Position numbers and translations under genes: made by a program
In this document: piece by piece, positions 57,295 to 64,000 of the stretch
How the letters are laid out: every line of letters starts with the position of its first letter
How positions within the stretch are numbered: the stretch's first letter is position 1
The notes under the pieces: model-generated
What the model was told of the DNA's origin: nothing
What the model saw: the letters and a program-made list of their open reading frames with translations, nothing else
Databases searched by the model: none
Source of the DNA: an uncultured bacterium
Lineage (GTDB): Bacteria; Actinomycetota; Thermoleophilia; Solirubrobacterales; 70-9
Length of the DNA stretch: 64,000 nucleotides
Assembly: GCA_903901855.1 (NCBI GenBank)
Contig: CAIUSP010000004.1
Coordinates: 16,596-80,595, forward strand
Direction: 5' to 3'

Positions 57295-57687
57295 TCAAAA
57301 AGCATGCTCGATGTGCTCGAGCCGTGGCTGGCAATTCGGTGGGGCCTGATCGAACTCGACACCGATCACGTCGAACCTGAACTCAGCTATCCCGGCGGGA
57401 GTGCGGCCCTGGGCGAGCCACTCTGCGGCGAGCCTCCGGATCCTCGACTGTTTCCTGCCGTCGACGGCCAAGACCGCATGTTCAGGAGCACTGCCATGGC
57501 CATCCACGGTGGTGCGAAGCGTCTTCACCTCGACGAAGACCAGAGTGTCACCGTCACGGGCGATCAGGTCCAATTCGCCACGCGAGAGAGTCACGTTGCG
57601 TGCAATCACCTCCCAGCCCTTGTCCCGCAGCAGCGTCGCTGCCAAGTCCTCCCCCAATCTCCCGAGTTGGATCCTCGCGCGGGTCAC
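57295..57687 (-). CDS. YraN (UPF0102) endonuclease-like protein
   Basis: 130 aa. The family core GELDLIARDGDTLVFVEVK carries the PD-(D/E)xK nuclease pattern (Glu, Asp and E-x-K). GRLGEDLAATLLRDKGWEVIARN is the usual start and FRFDVIGVEF the end. The family is thought to act on DNA junctions, with no settled role. In many genomes yraN sits between rnhB and comM on the same strand; here it is in that place but inverted. GTG 57687 is the start. Confidence 0.85.
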   Translation of the reverse strand: MTRARIQLGRLGEDLAATLLRDKGWEVIARNVTLSRGELDLIARDGDTLVFVEVKTLRTTVDGHGSAPEHAVLAVDGRKQSRIRRLAAEWLAQGRTPAGIAEFRFDVIGVEFDQAPPNCQPRLEHIEHAF

Positions 57688-57790
57688 ACCGGGATGATCC
57701 GTGGTCCGTGTTCACGTGGGAGACGGCCTGCGTTCCAGATCATTCACGGATTCGAGCCGTTTTCCGTGCGTTCAGTGGTTTCGTCCGCTC

Positions 57791-57796
57791 TAGGGT
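57791..57796 (+). promoter_or_regulatory. -10 element of comM
   Basis: TAGGGT lies 9 nt before ATG 57806. The 118-bp divergent spacer also has CACGGA/TCCGTG arms (57745-57768), a weak inverted repeat. Confidence 0.35.
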
Positions 57797-57805
57797 CCCC
57801 GTCCG

Positions 57806-59305
57806 ATGTTGGCCGTGTCACGAACACTCGCCCTGGTGGGAATCGAGGCTGAACCTGTTCACGTCGAGGTAGATCTGAATCGTGGGCTTCCGGCCTTCAC
57901 CGTCGTCGGACTGCCAGACACCTCGGTCAGGGAGTCGAGAGAGCGGGTCAGATCGGCGCTCAGCAACTGTGGCTTCGAGTTCCCGCTGAGGCGGATCACA
58001 GCGAACCTGGCGCCGGGCGATCTCAAGAAGGCGGGACCCGGGTTCGATCTCGCAATCGCCGCGGGGCTGCTGGCCGCCAGTGGACAGATCGCTCCAGGGC
58101 TGCTCGAACGCGTTGCATTTGCTGGAGAGCTGGCTCTGGATGGGAGCATTCGACCCGTACCCGGGGTACTGGCGATGGCTGTGAAGGTAAAGGAGTGGGG
58201 TCTACGCGGTTTGGTGGTCGCGAGAGAGGATGCCCCGGTCGCAGCGCTGGTCGAGGGCCTGGAGGTGATTCCGCTCGACTCGATAAGGCATCTCTCGCCC
58301 TTGGCCTCCGGAGAGTGGTCGCCCGAGCCTGTCGTGTCGTCAGAGGCCGCACCCGCAAGTACCGAGTCGGCGGTCTCGCCCGATCTGGCTGACCTCAAGG
58401 GTCAGCCCTTCCTCCGGCAGGCACTGGAGGTGGTCGCCGCGGGAGGCCACAGCCTGCTCCTCACCGGTCCCCCCGGCGCGGGCAAGACGCTTGCTGCACG
58501 ACGACTGCCCTCGATCCTCCCGGCTCTCGAACCGTCCGAGGCGCTCGAGGTGGTCCGGATTGCAGGGGCATGCGGCGATCGGTTCACCATGCCGGCCCGA
58601 CGGCCCTTTCGCGCCCCGCACCACAGCGTCTCTCCTTCAGCTCTCCTCGGCGGTGGGGCTGGGCCACGCCCGGGAGAGATCACGCGTGCGCACCATGGAG
58701 TGCTCTTCCTCGACGAGTTGGGCGAGTTCCGCAGGGACTCGCTCGAGGCACTCCGCCAGCCACTCGAGGACGGATACGTCAGCGTCACCAGGTCCAATCG
58801 GACACTCGAATTTCCAAGCCGTTTCCTCCTGGTGGCTGCTTCCAATCCCTGTCCCTGTGGTCGCGGTGAGGATTCCGGCGAGTGCCGCTGTCATCCGGTC
58901 GCAGTGGCGAAGTACCGCTCGAAACTCAGCGGTGCACTGTCTGACCGAATCGATGTATCAGCGGTAGTAGATACCCCATCGGCGGAGAACATGAGGTCGG
59001 AGGGGGGAGAGAACTCCGTCGCGGTTCGCAAGCGAGTCGAGGTTGCGGTCGCAAGGCAGCGCGAGAGACAGGGAGGGGTGCTGAACTCTCGACTGAGCCC
59101 TGATCAGCTTCGGACCCATACCGTCTTCACCGATGACGCCGAGAGGATGCTGGCCGAGGGTCACCGTCGGCTCTCGCTCAGCGGACGCGGCTGGGAGCGG
59201 GTGGTCAAGCTGTCTCTGACCATCTCGGATCTGCGAGAGCAGAGAGAAATCGACGAAGAGTCGGTCGCACGAGCCCTCGCATATCGGAGAGCCGGTGCGG
59301 AGTGA
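57806..59305 (+). CDS. comM: Mg-chelatase-like AAA+ ATPase ComM (YifB)
   Basis: Hexameric branch-migration helicase that helps integrate incoming DNA during transformation. An N-terminal part with LPAFTVVGLPDTSVRESRERVRSAL, then the AAA+ module: Walker A LTGPPGAGKTLAAR (about residue 221), FRAPHHSVSPSALLGGG, Walker B VLFLDELGEFRRDSLEALRQPLEDG, the SNPCPCGRGEDSGECRC zinc-like cluster, and LSGALSDRID with the C-terminal lid. 499 aa is normal. It is coupled to dprA by GTGA, making a competence pair. Confidence 0.94.
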   Translation: MLAVSRTLALVGIEAEPVHVEVDLNRGLPAFTVVGLPDTSVRESRERVRSALSNCGFEFPLRRITANLAPGDLKKAGPGFDLAIAAGLLAASGQIAPGLLERVAFAGELALDGSIRPVPGVLAMAVKVKEWGLRGLVVAREDAPVAALVEGLEVIPLDSIRHLSPLASGEWSPEPVVSSEAAPASTESAVSPDLADLKGQPFLRQALEVVAAGGHSLLLTGPPGAGKTLAARRLPSILPALEPSEALEVVRIAGACGDRFTMPARRPFRAPHHSVSPSALLGGGAGPRPGEITRAHHGVLFLDELGEFRRDSLEALRQPLEDGYVSVTRSNRTLEFPSRFLLVAASNPCPCGRGEDSGECRCHPVAVAKYRSKLSGALSDRIDVSAVVDTPSAENMRSEGGENSVAVRKRVEVAVARQRERQGGVLNSRLSPDQLRTHTVFTDDAERMLAEGHRRLSLSGRGWERVVKLSLTISDLREQREIDEESVARALAYRRAGAE

Positions 59306-60297
59306 GCGACGCGACCGAAGCCTGCGAACGGTGTCTCTCATCGACCCGCTGCCCAGACGGCGGCCGGCCGCCGAGAGCAACCCAGATCGCTTCCTCCTCC
59401 TGCTGGTCGGTCTGTCGACACTCGGATGACTTTCCGGCGAGGTTGCTCGAGCTCACCGATCCACCACCAGCGCTCTTCGGACTCGGCGAGCGCCGTCTCC
59501 TGCAGGGCCTCCAGGGGGACCGTCCCACCATCACGATCGTCGGTGCGCGAAGGGCATCGAGGGCAGGGTTGACGACCGCGCAATCACTGTCGAGAGATCT
59601 CGCTGTCTCCGGGGCGTTGGTCGTCAGCGGGATGGCGCTCGGGATCGATGCAGCGGCTCATCGCGGCGCACTCGAATCAGGAAGCCCCACCATCGCGGTT
59701 CTCGGCAGCGGCGCTGACGTCTGCTACCCCCGGAAGCTGGAGGCTCTCTATCACGAGATCCGTGGGAGCGGTCTGGTCCTGTCTGAGCTGCCGCCCGGGA
59801 GCAAGCCCAGGAAGTGGACCTTCCCTGCCCGGAATCGCCTGATGGCAGCCTTGGGGGACATGACCGTAGTCGTCGAGGCACGGGTTTCGTCCGGCTCTCT
59901 GATCACCGCGACGATGGCAGCCGATCTCGGACGCGAGATCGGAGCGGTCCCGGCAGCGGTTGCGCATGCGAACGGACAGGGTGTCAACTCACTCCTTCGG
60001 GACGGAGCCCACGTAGTTCGCCACGCAGACGACGTGCTCGACACTCTGATCGGACCTGGAATGCGGGAGAGACTGGGCGGGAGCACGGGTCCTGATTTGC
60101 CGACCGAGACCCTGCAGGTGCTGGAGTGTGTCGAGCGAGAGGCCGGAACCGCGGATCAAATTGCGGTCGGGGGGACTCTCGATCCGGCGACTACGGCCGT
60201 AGCTCTCGCGCGGCTCGAGCTGTTCGGTTACCTGATCAGGGATGCGGAAGGCCGGTTCGTCAGGACGACGCTCGCTGTTCCGGCGCAGTCTCTCTAG
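59302..60297 (+). CDS. dprA: DNA-processing protein DprA, with Cys-rich N terminus
   Basis: Loads RecA on incoming single-stranded DNA. The Rossmann-like core has ITIVGARRASRAGLTTAQSLSRDL, VSGMALGIDAAAHRGAL, TIAVLGSGADVCYPRKLEAL, LSELPPGSKPRKWTFPARNRLMAALGD and VVEARVSSGSLITATMA. A C-terminal winged helix (TLQVLECVEREAGTADQIAV) follows. The first 40 residues hold five cysteines (C8, C11, C17, C34, C38), which could bind a metal. 331 aa. GTG 59302 overlaps the comM stop. The stop TAG also begins the thiD -10 hexamer. Confidence 0.93.
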   Translation: MSDATEACERCLSSTRCPDGGRPPRATQIASSSCWSVCRHSDDFPARLLELTDPPPALFGLGERRLLQGLQGDRPTITIVGARRASRAGLTTAQSLSRDLAVSGALVVSGMALGIDAAAHRGALESGSPTIAVLGSGADVCYPRKLEALYHEIRGSGLVLSELPPGSKPRKWTFPARNRLMAALGDMTVVVEARVSSGSLITATMAADLGREIGAVPAAVAHANGQGVNSLLRDGAHVVRHADDVLDTLIGPGMRERLGGSTGPDLPTETLQVLECVEREAGTADQIAVGGTLDPATTAVALARLELFGYLIRDAEGRFVRTTLAVPAQSL

Positions 60298-60300
60298 CCT
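60295..60300 (+). promoter_or_regulatory. -10 element of thiD, made from the dprA stop codon
   Basis: TAGCCT lies 7 nt before ATG 60308. Its TAG is the dprA stop (60295-60297). Confidence 0.45.
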
Positions 60301-60307
60301 GTCGCGC

Positions 60308-61159
60308 ATGAGAGACAGCCGGACACCGGTCGCATTGGCTATCGCCGGATCAGATTCGGGGGGTGGCGCGGGAATCCAGGCGGATCTGAAAGCGTTCGCA
60401 CGTTGCGGGGTCCACGGGGCCACTGCGATCGTGGCGCTGACTGCACAGAACACCGTCGGTGTATCCGATGTGATGCAGGTCCCTCCGGCGATGATCGCCG
60501 CCCAGGTCGAGTCGGTCGTCTCCGATATCAGTGTGGACGCGATCAAGATCGGGATGCTCGGAAGCGCTGAGACAGCGCAGGCGGTGGCAGGGTCGCTCGA
60601 GAAGGTCGAAGGCGTGCCCGTAGTAGTGGACCCGGTGATGATCTCCGAGAGCGGTTCGCGCTTGCTCGACCCTGAAGCGCTTCAGGTATTGGTGGAACGG
60701 ATCATCCCCGGTGCAGCCGTGATCACACCGAATCTGCCGGAGGCTGCGCGGCTCTTGGGGCGTGAGGGAGAGGTGTCGGAGGCCGATCAGGAGGAGATGG
60801 CTCGCGCGCTCCTCGACCTCGGACCAGAGGCTGTGATCGTCACCGGCGGTCACACGACTGTTGGTGACGATCTCCTATTCGACGGATCCGGGTTGACCAG
60901 GGTGTCCGGCGTACGACATCCGGACGGCGCAGCGCACGGCTCAGGTTGTACCCATGCGTCGGCACTGGCGGCGGGACTCGCCATAGGGCTGGAAGTCGAG
61001 CGAGCGGCACGGCTTGCCCGCACGGTGGCCTCCGAGGCGGTCGGTCAGGGACTGACCTCTCTGGGGGCAGGTGCAGGACCGGTCTCGGCGCACGACCTCG
61101 TGGAGGCGCGTGAATGGGCACGTTCGGCGGCAGGCGTCGGTGACCCGACCTCGGCATAA
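60308..61159 (+). CDS. thiD: Hydroxymethylpyrimidine (phosphate) kinase
   Basis: Ribokinase-fold kinase that phosphorylates hydroxymethylpyrimidine and its phosphate for thiamine. Marks: [35 protein letters not shown]-like [49 protein letters not shown] and [16 protein letters not shown] (catalytic anion hole). 283 aa is normal. ATG 60308 is supported by the -10 hexamer 7 nt away. No other thiamine gene is near and no TPP riboswitch is visible. Confidence 0.94.
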   Translation: MRDSRTPVALAIAGSDSGGGAGIQADLKAFARCGVHGATAIVALTAQNTVGVSDVMQVPPAMIAAQVESVVSDISVDAIKIGMLGSAETAQAVAGSLEKVEGVPVVVDPVMISESGSRLLDPEALQVLVERIIPGAAVITPNLPEAARLLGREGEVSEADQEEMARALLDLGPEAVIVTGGHTTVGDDLLFDGSGLTRVSGVRHPDGAAHGSGCTHASALAAGLAIGLEVERAARLARTVASEAVGQGLTSLGAGAGPVSAHDLVEAREWARSAAGVGDPTSA

Positions 61160-61160
61160 T
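61155..61160 (+). promoter_or_regulatory. -10 element of ilvD containing the thiD stop codon
   Basis: CATAAT, one base from TATAAT, lies 9 nt before ATG 61170. It encloses the thiD stop TAA (61157-61159). Confidence 0.45.
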
Positions 61161-61169
61161 CGCTACTCG

Positions 61170-62852
61170 ATGACGAATCGCAGAGAGCGAAGCAGCGTGG
61201 TGTTCGACGGTCCCGAGAGGGCCTTCGCTCGCGCGTACATGAAAGGGATCGGCTTCGACGACGACGAGTTGCGGCGTCCGACGGTAGGTATCGCGAATAC
61301 TTGGATCGAGGCCATGCCCTGCAACTACCACCTTCGTGGACTGGCTGAACACGTCAAGGAGGGCGTGCGAGAGGCAGGGGGAACTCCCATGGAGTTCAAC
61401 TCGATCGCGATCTCCGACGGGATCACGATGGGAACCGAAGGCATGAAGACCTCGCTGATCAGCCGCGAGGTGATCGCAGATTCGATCGAGCTGACGGTGC
61501 GCGGCTACCAGTTCGACGCAGTGATCGCGCTGTCGGGTTGTGACAAGACGATTCCGGGATGCGTGATGGCCCTCTCCCGACTCGATATTCCTTCGTTGAT
61601 GCTCTACGGAGGGTCGATCCTCCCCGGTAAGTGGCGCGGTGAGGAAGTGACGATCCAGGATGTCTTCGAGGCGATCGGAGCCCATTCGGCCGGCAACATG
61701 AGCATCGAGGATCTCACCGAGCTCGAGGGTTGCGCGAGTCCGGGGCCCGGGGCCTGCGGCGGGCAGTTCACTGCGAACACCATGGCATGCGCATTCGAGG
61801 TAATGGGCATCACACCGATGGGCTCTGGAATGGTCCCTGCTGTCGACGGCGCAAAGGGTCAGGTCGCGCGCGAGGCCGGACGCCTGGTGATGGAGGTCTT
61901 GGAGAAGGACATCCGGCCAAGCCAGATCATCACTCGGGAGTCGATCGAGAACGCGATCGCGACGATTGCGATGTCGGGTGGCTCAACGAACGGGGTCCTG
62001 CACCTGCTGGCGCTTGCGAGGGAGTCAGGCATCGATCTCGACATCGAGGACTTCGACCGGATCTCCGAGCGGACACCACTGTTGGGAGACCTCAAACCCG
62101 GCGGGAAGTACGTTGCCAAGGACCTCTACGAGGCCGGCGGCATTGAGCTGCTGGCACACCGCCTGGACGAAGCGGGCCTCCTTCACCGGGACGCGATCAC
62201 CGTGACCGGGAAGACGATCGGCGAGTACGCCGATTCCGCCACGGAGACGCCCGGCCAGGAGGTTGTCCTGCCCGTCTCTGATCCGTTGAAGCCCAATGGG
62301 GGTCTCGCGATCCTTCGTGGCAACCTCGCGCCCGAGGGTTGTGTGGTCAAGCTCGCGGGTCACGAGAGGTCGGGCCAGACGGGGCCGGCGCGGGTATTCG
62401 AATCGGAGGAAGCAGCATTCGCTGCGGTCAAGGAGAGCGGGATCAAAGCCGGCGATATCGTCGTGATCCGGAACGAGGGCCCCTCAGGTGGTCCCGGGAT
62501 GCGTGAGATGCTCCAGGTCACCGCGGCGTTGGTCGGCGAAGGACTCGGTGAAGACGTGGCGCTCCTGACCGATGGCCGATTCTCCGGAGCCACCCATGGC
62601 CTGATGGCGGGGCACGTCGCACCGGAAGCTGTGCGAGGAGGACCGATAGCGATCGTCCAGGAGGGTGACGAGATCTCGTTCGACATCCCCAACCGGACGC
62701 TGACGCTGAACGTCCCCGAGGAGGAGATTGCAAGGCGCCTCGAGGCCTATGAGCCGCCGGAGCCGAGCTATACCTCGGGCGTGATGGCGAAGTACGCCTC
62801 GTCGGTCTCGAGCGCCGCTCAGGGCGCAGTGACCACCCCGCAGTGGGATTGA
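61170..62852 (+). CDS. ilvD: Dihydroxy-acid dehydratase
   Basis: Iron-sulfur enzyme of isoleucine and valine synthesis. The cluster cysteines lie in [20 protein letters not shown] and [76 protein letters not shown] and [22 protein letters not shown] are family stretches. 560 aa is normal. ATG 61170 is chosen because of the -10 hexamer and because the longer frame into thiD is not conserved. It converges with the cyclo-ligase-like gene, 4 bp away. Confidence 0.97.
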   Translation: MTNRRERSSVVFDGPERAFARAYMKGIGFDDDELRRPTVGIANTWIEAMPCNYHLRGLAEHVKEGVREAGGTPMEFNSIAISDGITMGTEGMKTSLISREVIADSIELTVRGYQFDAVIALSGCDKTIPGCVMALSRLDIPSLMLYGGSILPGKWRGEEVTIQDVFEAIGAHSAGNMSIEDLTELEGCASPGPGACGGQFTANTMACAFEVMGITPMGSGMVPAVDGAKGQVAREAGRLVMEVLEKDIRPSQIITRESIENAIATIAMSGGSTNGVLHLLALARESGIDLDIEDFDRISERTPLLGDLKPGGKYVAKDLYEAGGIELLAHRLDEAGLLHRDAITVTGKTIGEYADSATETPGQEVVLPVSDPLKPNGGLAILRGNLAPEGCVVKLAGHERSGQTGPARVFESEEAAFAAVKESGIKAGDIVVIRNEGPSGGPGMREMLQVTAALVGEGLGEDVALLTDGRFSGATHGLMAGHVAPEAVRGGPIAIVQEGDEISFDIPNRTLTLNVPEEEIARRLEAYEPPEPSYTSGVMAKYASSVSSAAQGAVTTPQWD

Positions 62853-62856
62853 CCGA

Positions 62857-63570
62857 TCAGGCGTAGCCCATCCGCTCGAGGATGGGGATCTCTCTGATCT
62901 GCGGTGGTTGAAGGTGGTCCCAGAGGATTCCGCGTGGGCGAGGGTAGGTCGTGGAGACATCCACCACTGCCTGTGGGGTTGAAATCAGGTCCACCGGCAG
63001 ATCGTGGGCGACCATCGGCAACTCCTGGCGCCTGACCTGCACAGGGTGAACGCTCGTTGCCACGACCGTGTGCTCATCGATCTTCCCGGCCTCGGTCAAC
63101 AGCCCGTACTCGAGGTCGAGATATCCGCCCCCCTTCCCGACCCTCGCACCGTCGAGGTTGACCGCGACCGAACCGCAGAGGATAAAGTCGATCTCGGGTA
63201 GTTCTTCTTCGGCCACCACCTTCCCGATCTTGAGCGCCCCCTTGATAGTGGCCGCCTCTCGCCGCTGTTTCGGAGTGAGTTGCTTCGCCTCGATCAGCCT
63301 GAACGGATGAGGGTCTCTGAGCCGTGGGACCGAGATCACCACCGTCTTCCCATCTTCGAACGCGAGGCTGCGCGCATGGGCCTGCGGGGAGTCGGGGTTC
63401 ACTCGGATGACTCGAGCCTTCTTCCACAGCCGATGTCCGGCGAGTAGTTCAGCGGCCTGCTTGGAGCCTGCGAAATTCGGGATCCTGCCTTCCGCACCAG
63501 GGAAGCGCGCCACACCCCGGTCCTCCATTTCGCGCCACACGAGGCTCCGTATCTGGTCCTTGGATCTCAC
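62857..63570 (-). CDS. 5-formyltetrahydrofolate cyclo-ligase-like protein
   Basis: 237 aa. The cyclo-ligase signature is [16 protein letters not shown], matching GRGKGYYD-type loops, with [15 protein letters not shown] and [10 protein letters not shown] around it. The N-terminal [34 protein letters not shown] is the form found in the divergent MTHFS-domain branch rather than the housekeeping enzyme. It may act in folate salvage, but the ATP-binding and substrate residues are not all the usual ones. GTG 63570 is the start. Sits in a divergent pair with the last gene. Confidence 0.8.
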   Translation of the reverse strand: MRSKDQIRSLVWREMEDRGVARFPGAEGRIPNFAGSKQAAELLAGHRLWKKARVIRVNPDSPQAHARSLAFEDGKTVVISVPRLRDPHPFRLIEAKQLTPKQRREAATIKGALKIGKVVAEEELPEIDFILCGSVAVNLDGARVGKGGGYLDLEYGLLTEAGKIDEHTVVATSVHPVQVRRQELPMVAHDLPVDLISTPQAVVDVSTTYPRPRGILWDHLQPPQIREIPILERMGYA

Positions 63571-63602
63571 CTATTCGCGTCTCTCGTCCGGCCCATGAGT
63601 CC

Positions 63603-63608
63603 ATCCTA
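63603..63608 (-). promoter_or_regulatory. Candidate -10 of the cyclo-ligase-like gene
   Basis: On the minus strand TAGGAT lies 32 nt before the GTG at 63570. Confidence 0.25.
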
Positions 63609-63688
63609 CGGCTGCAGCCGACGCATCTACACGCATGATCACCTGCATGGATGCGAGCGGAATTGGAGGGACGCGGACGCCCTTCTCG

Positions 63689-63694
63689 TAATCT
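63689..63694 (+). promoter_or_regulatory. Candidate -10 of the last gene
   Basis: TAATCT lies 22 nt before ATG 63717, which also has GAGGGCG as a possible ribosome-binding site. Confidence 0.3.
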
Positions 63695-63716
63695 TCCATA
63701 AGGGAATGAGGGCGAA

Positions 63717-64000
63717 ATGGACAAGATGAAGAACTGGCTCGGCTCGCACCGCGTGGCGGTGCTCGCGTGTCTGGTCGTCTCGGGCATCCTGATGCTCGCG
63801 GTCGGCGCGGCGTTTGCCTACGACCACTCGCAGAAGGAGCGGATCGCTCCTGGAATCGCCATCGGCGGTGTTGCCGTCGGGGGACTGAACCGTGATCAGG
63901 CACGCGACAAGATCGACCGGGAGATCGTCTCTTCCCTCTCGCAGCCACTCGAGGTCCAGTTCGAAGGCACCCGTTACGAAATCTCCGCCAAGCGCCTGAA
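63717..64000 (+). CDS. Membrane-anchored protein with PG-binding-like domain (3' end cut by window)
   Basis: Only 94 codons are visible; no stop before the right edge. A short basic start (MDKMKNWLGSHR) is followed by one membrane helix at about residues 13-34 and then IAPGIAIGGVAVGGLNRDQARDKI. That IAxGIxIGGVxVGGL pattern is typical of the PG_binding_4 repeats in L,D-transpeptidases and VanW-type wall proteins of Actinomycetota. A catalytic domain, if any, lies beyond the window. ATG 63717 has GAGGGCG upstream. Assignment rests on this short stretch. Confidence 0.6.
   Translation, partial: MDKMKNWLGSHRVAVLACLVVSGILMLAVGAAFAYDHSQKERIAPGIAIGGVAVGGLNRDQARDKIDREIVSSLSQPLEVQFEGTRYEISAKRL

Noticed and set aside
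1..64000. tRNA, rRNA, CRISPR arrays, insertion sequences or prophage genes
   Set aside because: I saw no cloverleaf-like intergenic segments, regularly spaced repeats, transposases or integrases; gaps are too short for most of these.

Overview
This window is a dense, high-GC bacterial housekeeping segment with 63 protein-coding genes, nearly all on the + strand. I see no rRNA, tRNA, CRISPR, phage or insertion sequences. It reads as an Actinomycetota chromosome, most likely class Thermoleophilia. The evidence is: meso-DAP-type MurE; a cell-division cluster without ftsA; the order coaD - SepIVA-like - DUF177 - rpmF - plsX - acpP - rnc - smc - ftsY - ffh; a MurG with an EADSHLGL acceptor loop; and a membrane-anchored protein with NSVGSNQLKKGAV-type repeats. 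The class assignment is inference from remembered family features, not from a database search.

Layout. 1-10.4 kb: division and cell wall (dcw) genes murE (cut by the edge), murF, mraY, murD, ftsW, a fused murG-murC, murB, ftsQ. After a 417-bp control region comes ftsZ (10.8-11.9 kb). 12.0-16.5 kb: complete glycine cleavage set gcvT, gcvH, gcvPA, gcvPB (the L protein is not here). 16.6-25.7 kb: trpS, scpA, scpB, rluB-type synthase, then the shikimate and aromatic genes aroH, DAHP synthase, tyrA, aroA, then cmk and der. 25.7-33.8 kb: DUF3352 membrane protein, metK, priA, def, fmt, a small double zinc-ribbon protein, rpe. 33.8-35.9 kb: two minus-strand genes, a polysaccharide-flippase-like protein and the repeat protein. 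36.0-39.6 kb: riboflavin genes ribD, ribE, ribBA, ribH. 39.6-44.9 kb: rpmB, a DhaL/DegV-type protein, recG, rsmD, coaD. 44.9-57.3 kb: SepIVA-like coiled coil, DUF177, rpmF, plsX, acpP, rnc, smc, ftsY, ffh, rpsP, khpA, trmD, rplS, lepB, rnhB. 57.3-64 kb: yraN (minus), comM, dprA, thiD, ilvD, a 5-formyl-THF cyclo-ligase-like gene (minus), and the start of a membrane-anchored wall protein cut by the right edge.

Gene expression shows two clear patterns. Within operons, genes overlap by four bases (NTGA), with ATG, GTG and TTG starts, and in two cases what looks like a CTG start (DUF177 and lepB). At operon heads, about 21 genes have a TAnnnT-like -10 hexamer only 6-11 nt before the start codon and no ribosome-binding site, which predicts widespread leaderless transcription. 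In four places the upstream gene's stop codon (TAA or TAG) lies inside the next gene's -10 hexamer.

The most interesting points are the leaderless/stop-codon promoters, an RNase III that has lost four of the six conserved acidic residues of its active-site region, the MurG-MurC fusion, the CTG starts, nested inverted repeats between mraY and murD, and the structured ftsZ control region. I did not find a novel defence or mobile system; this is a core genome region.
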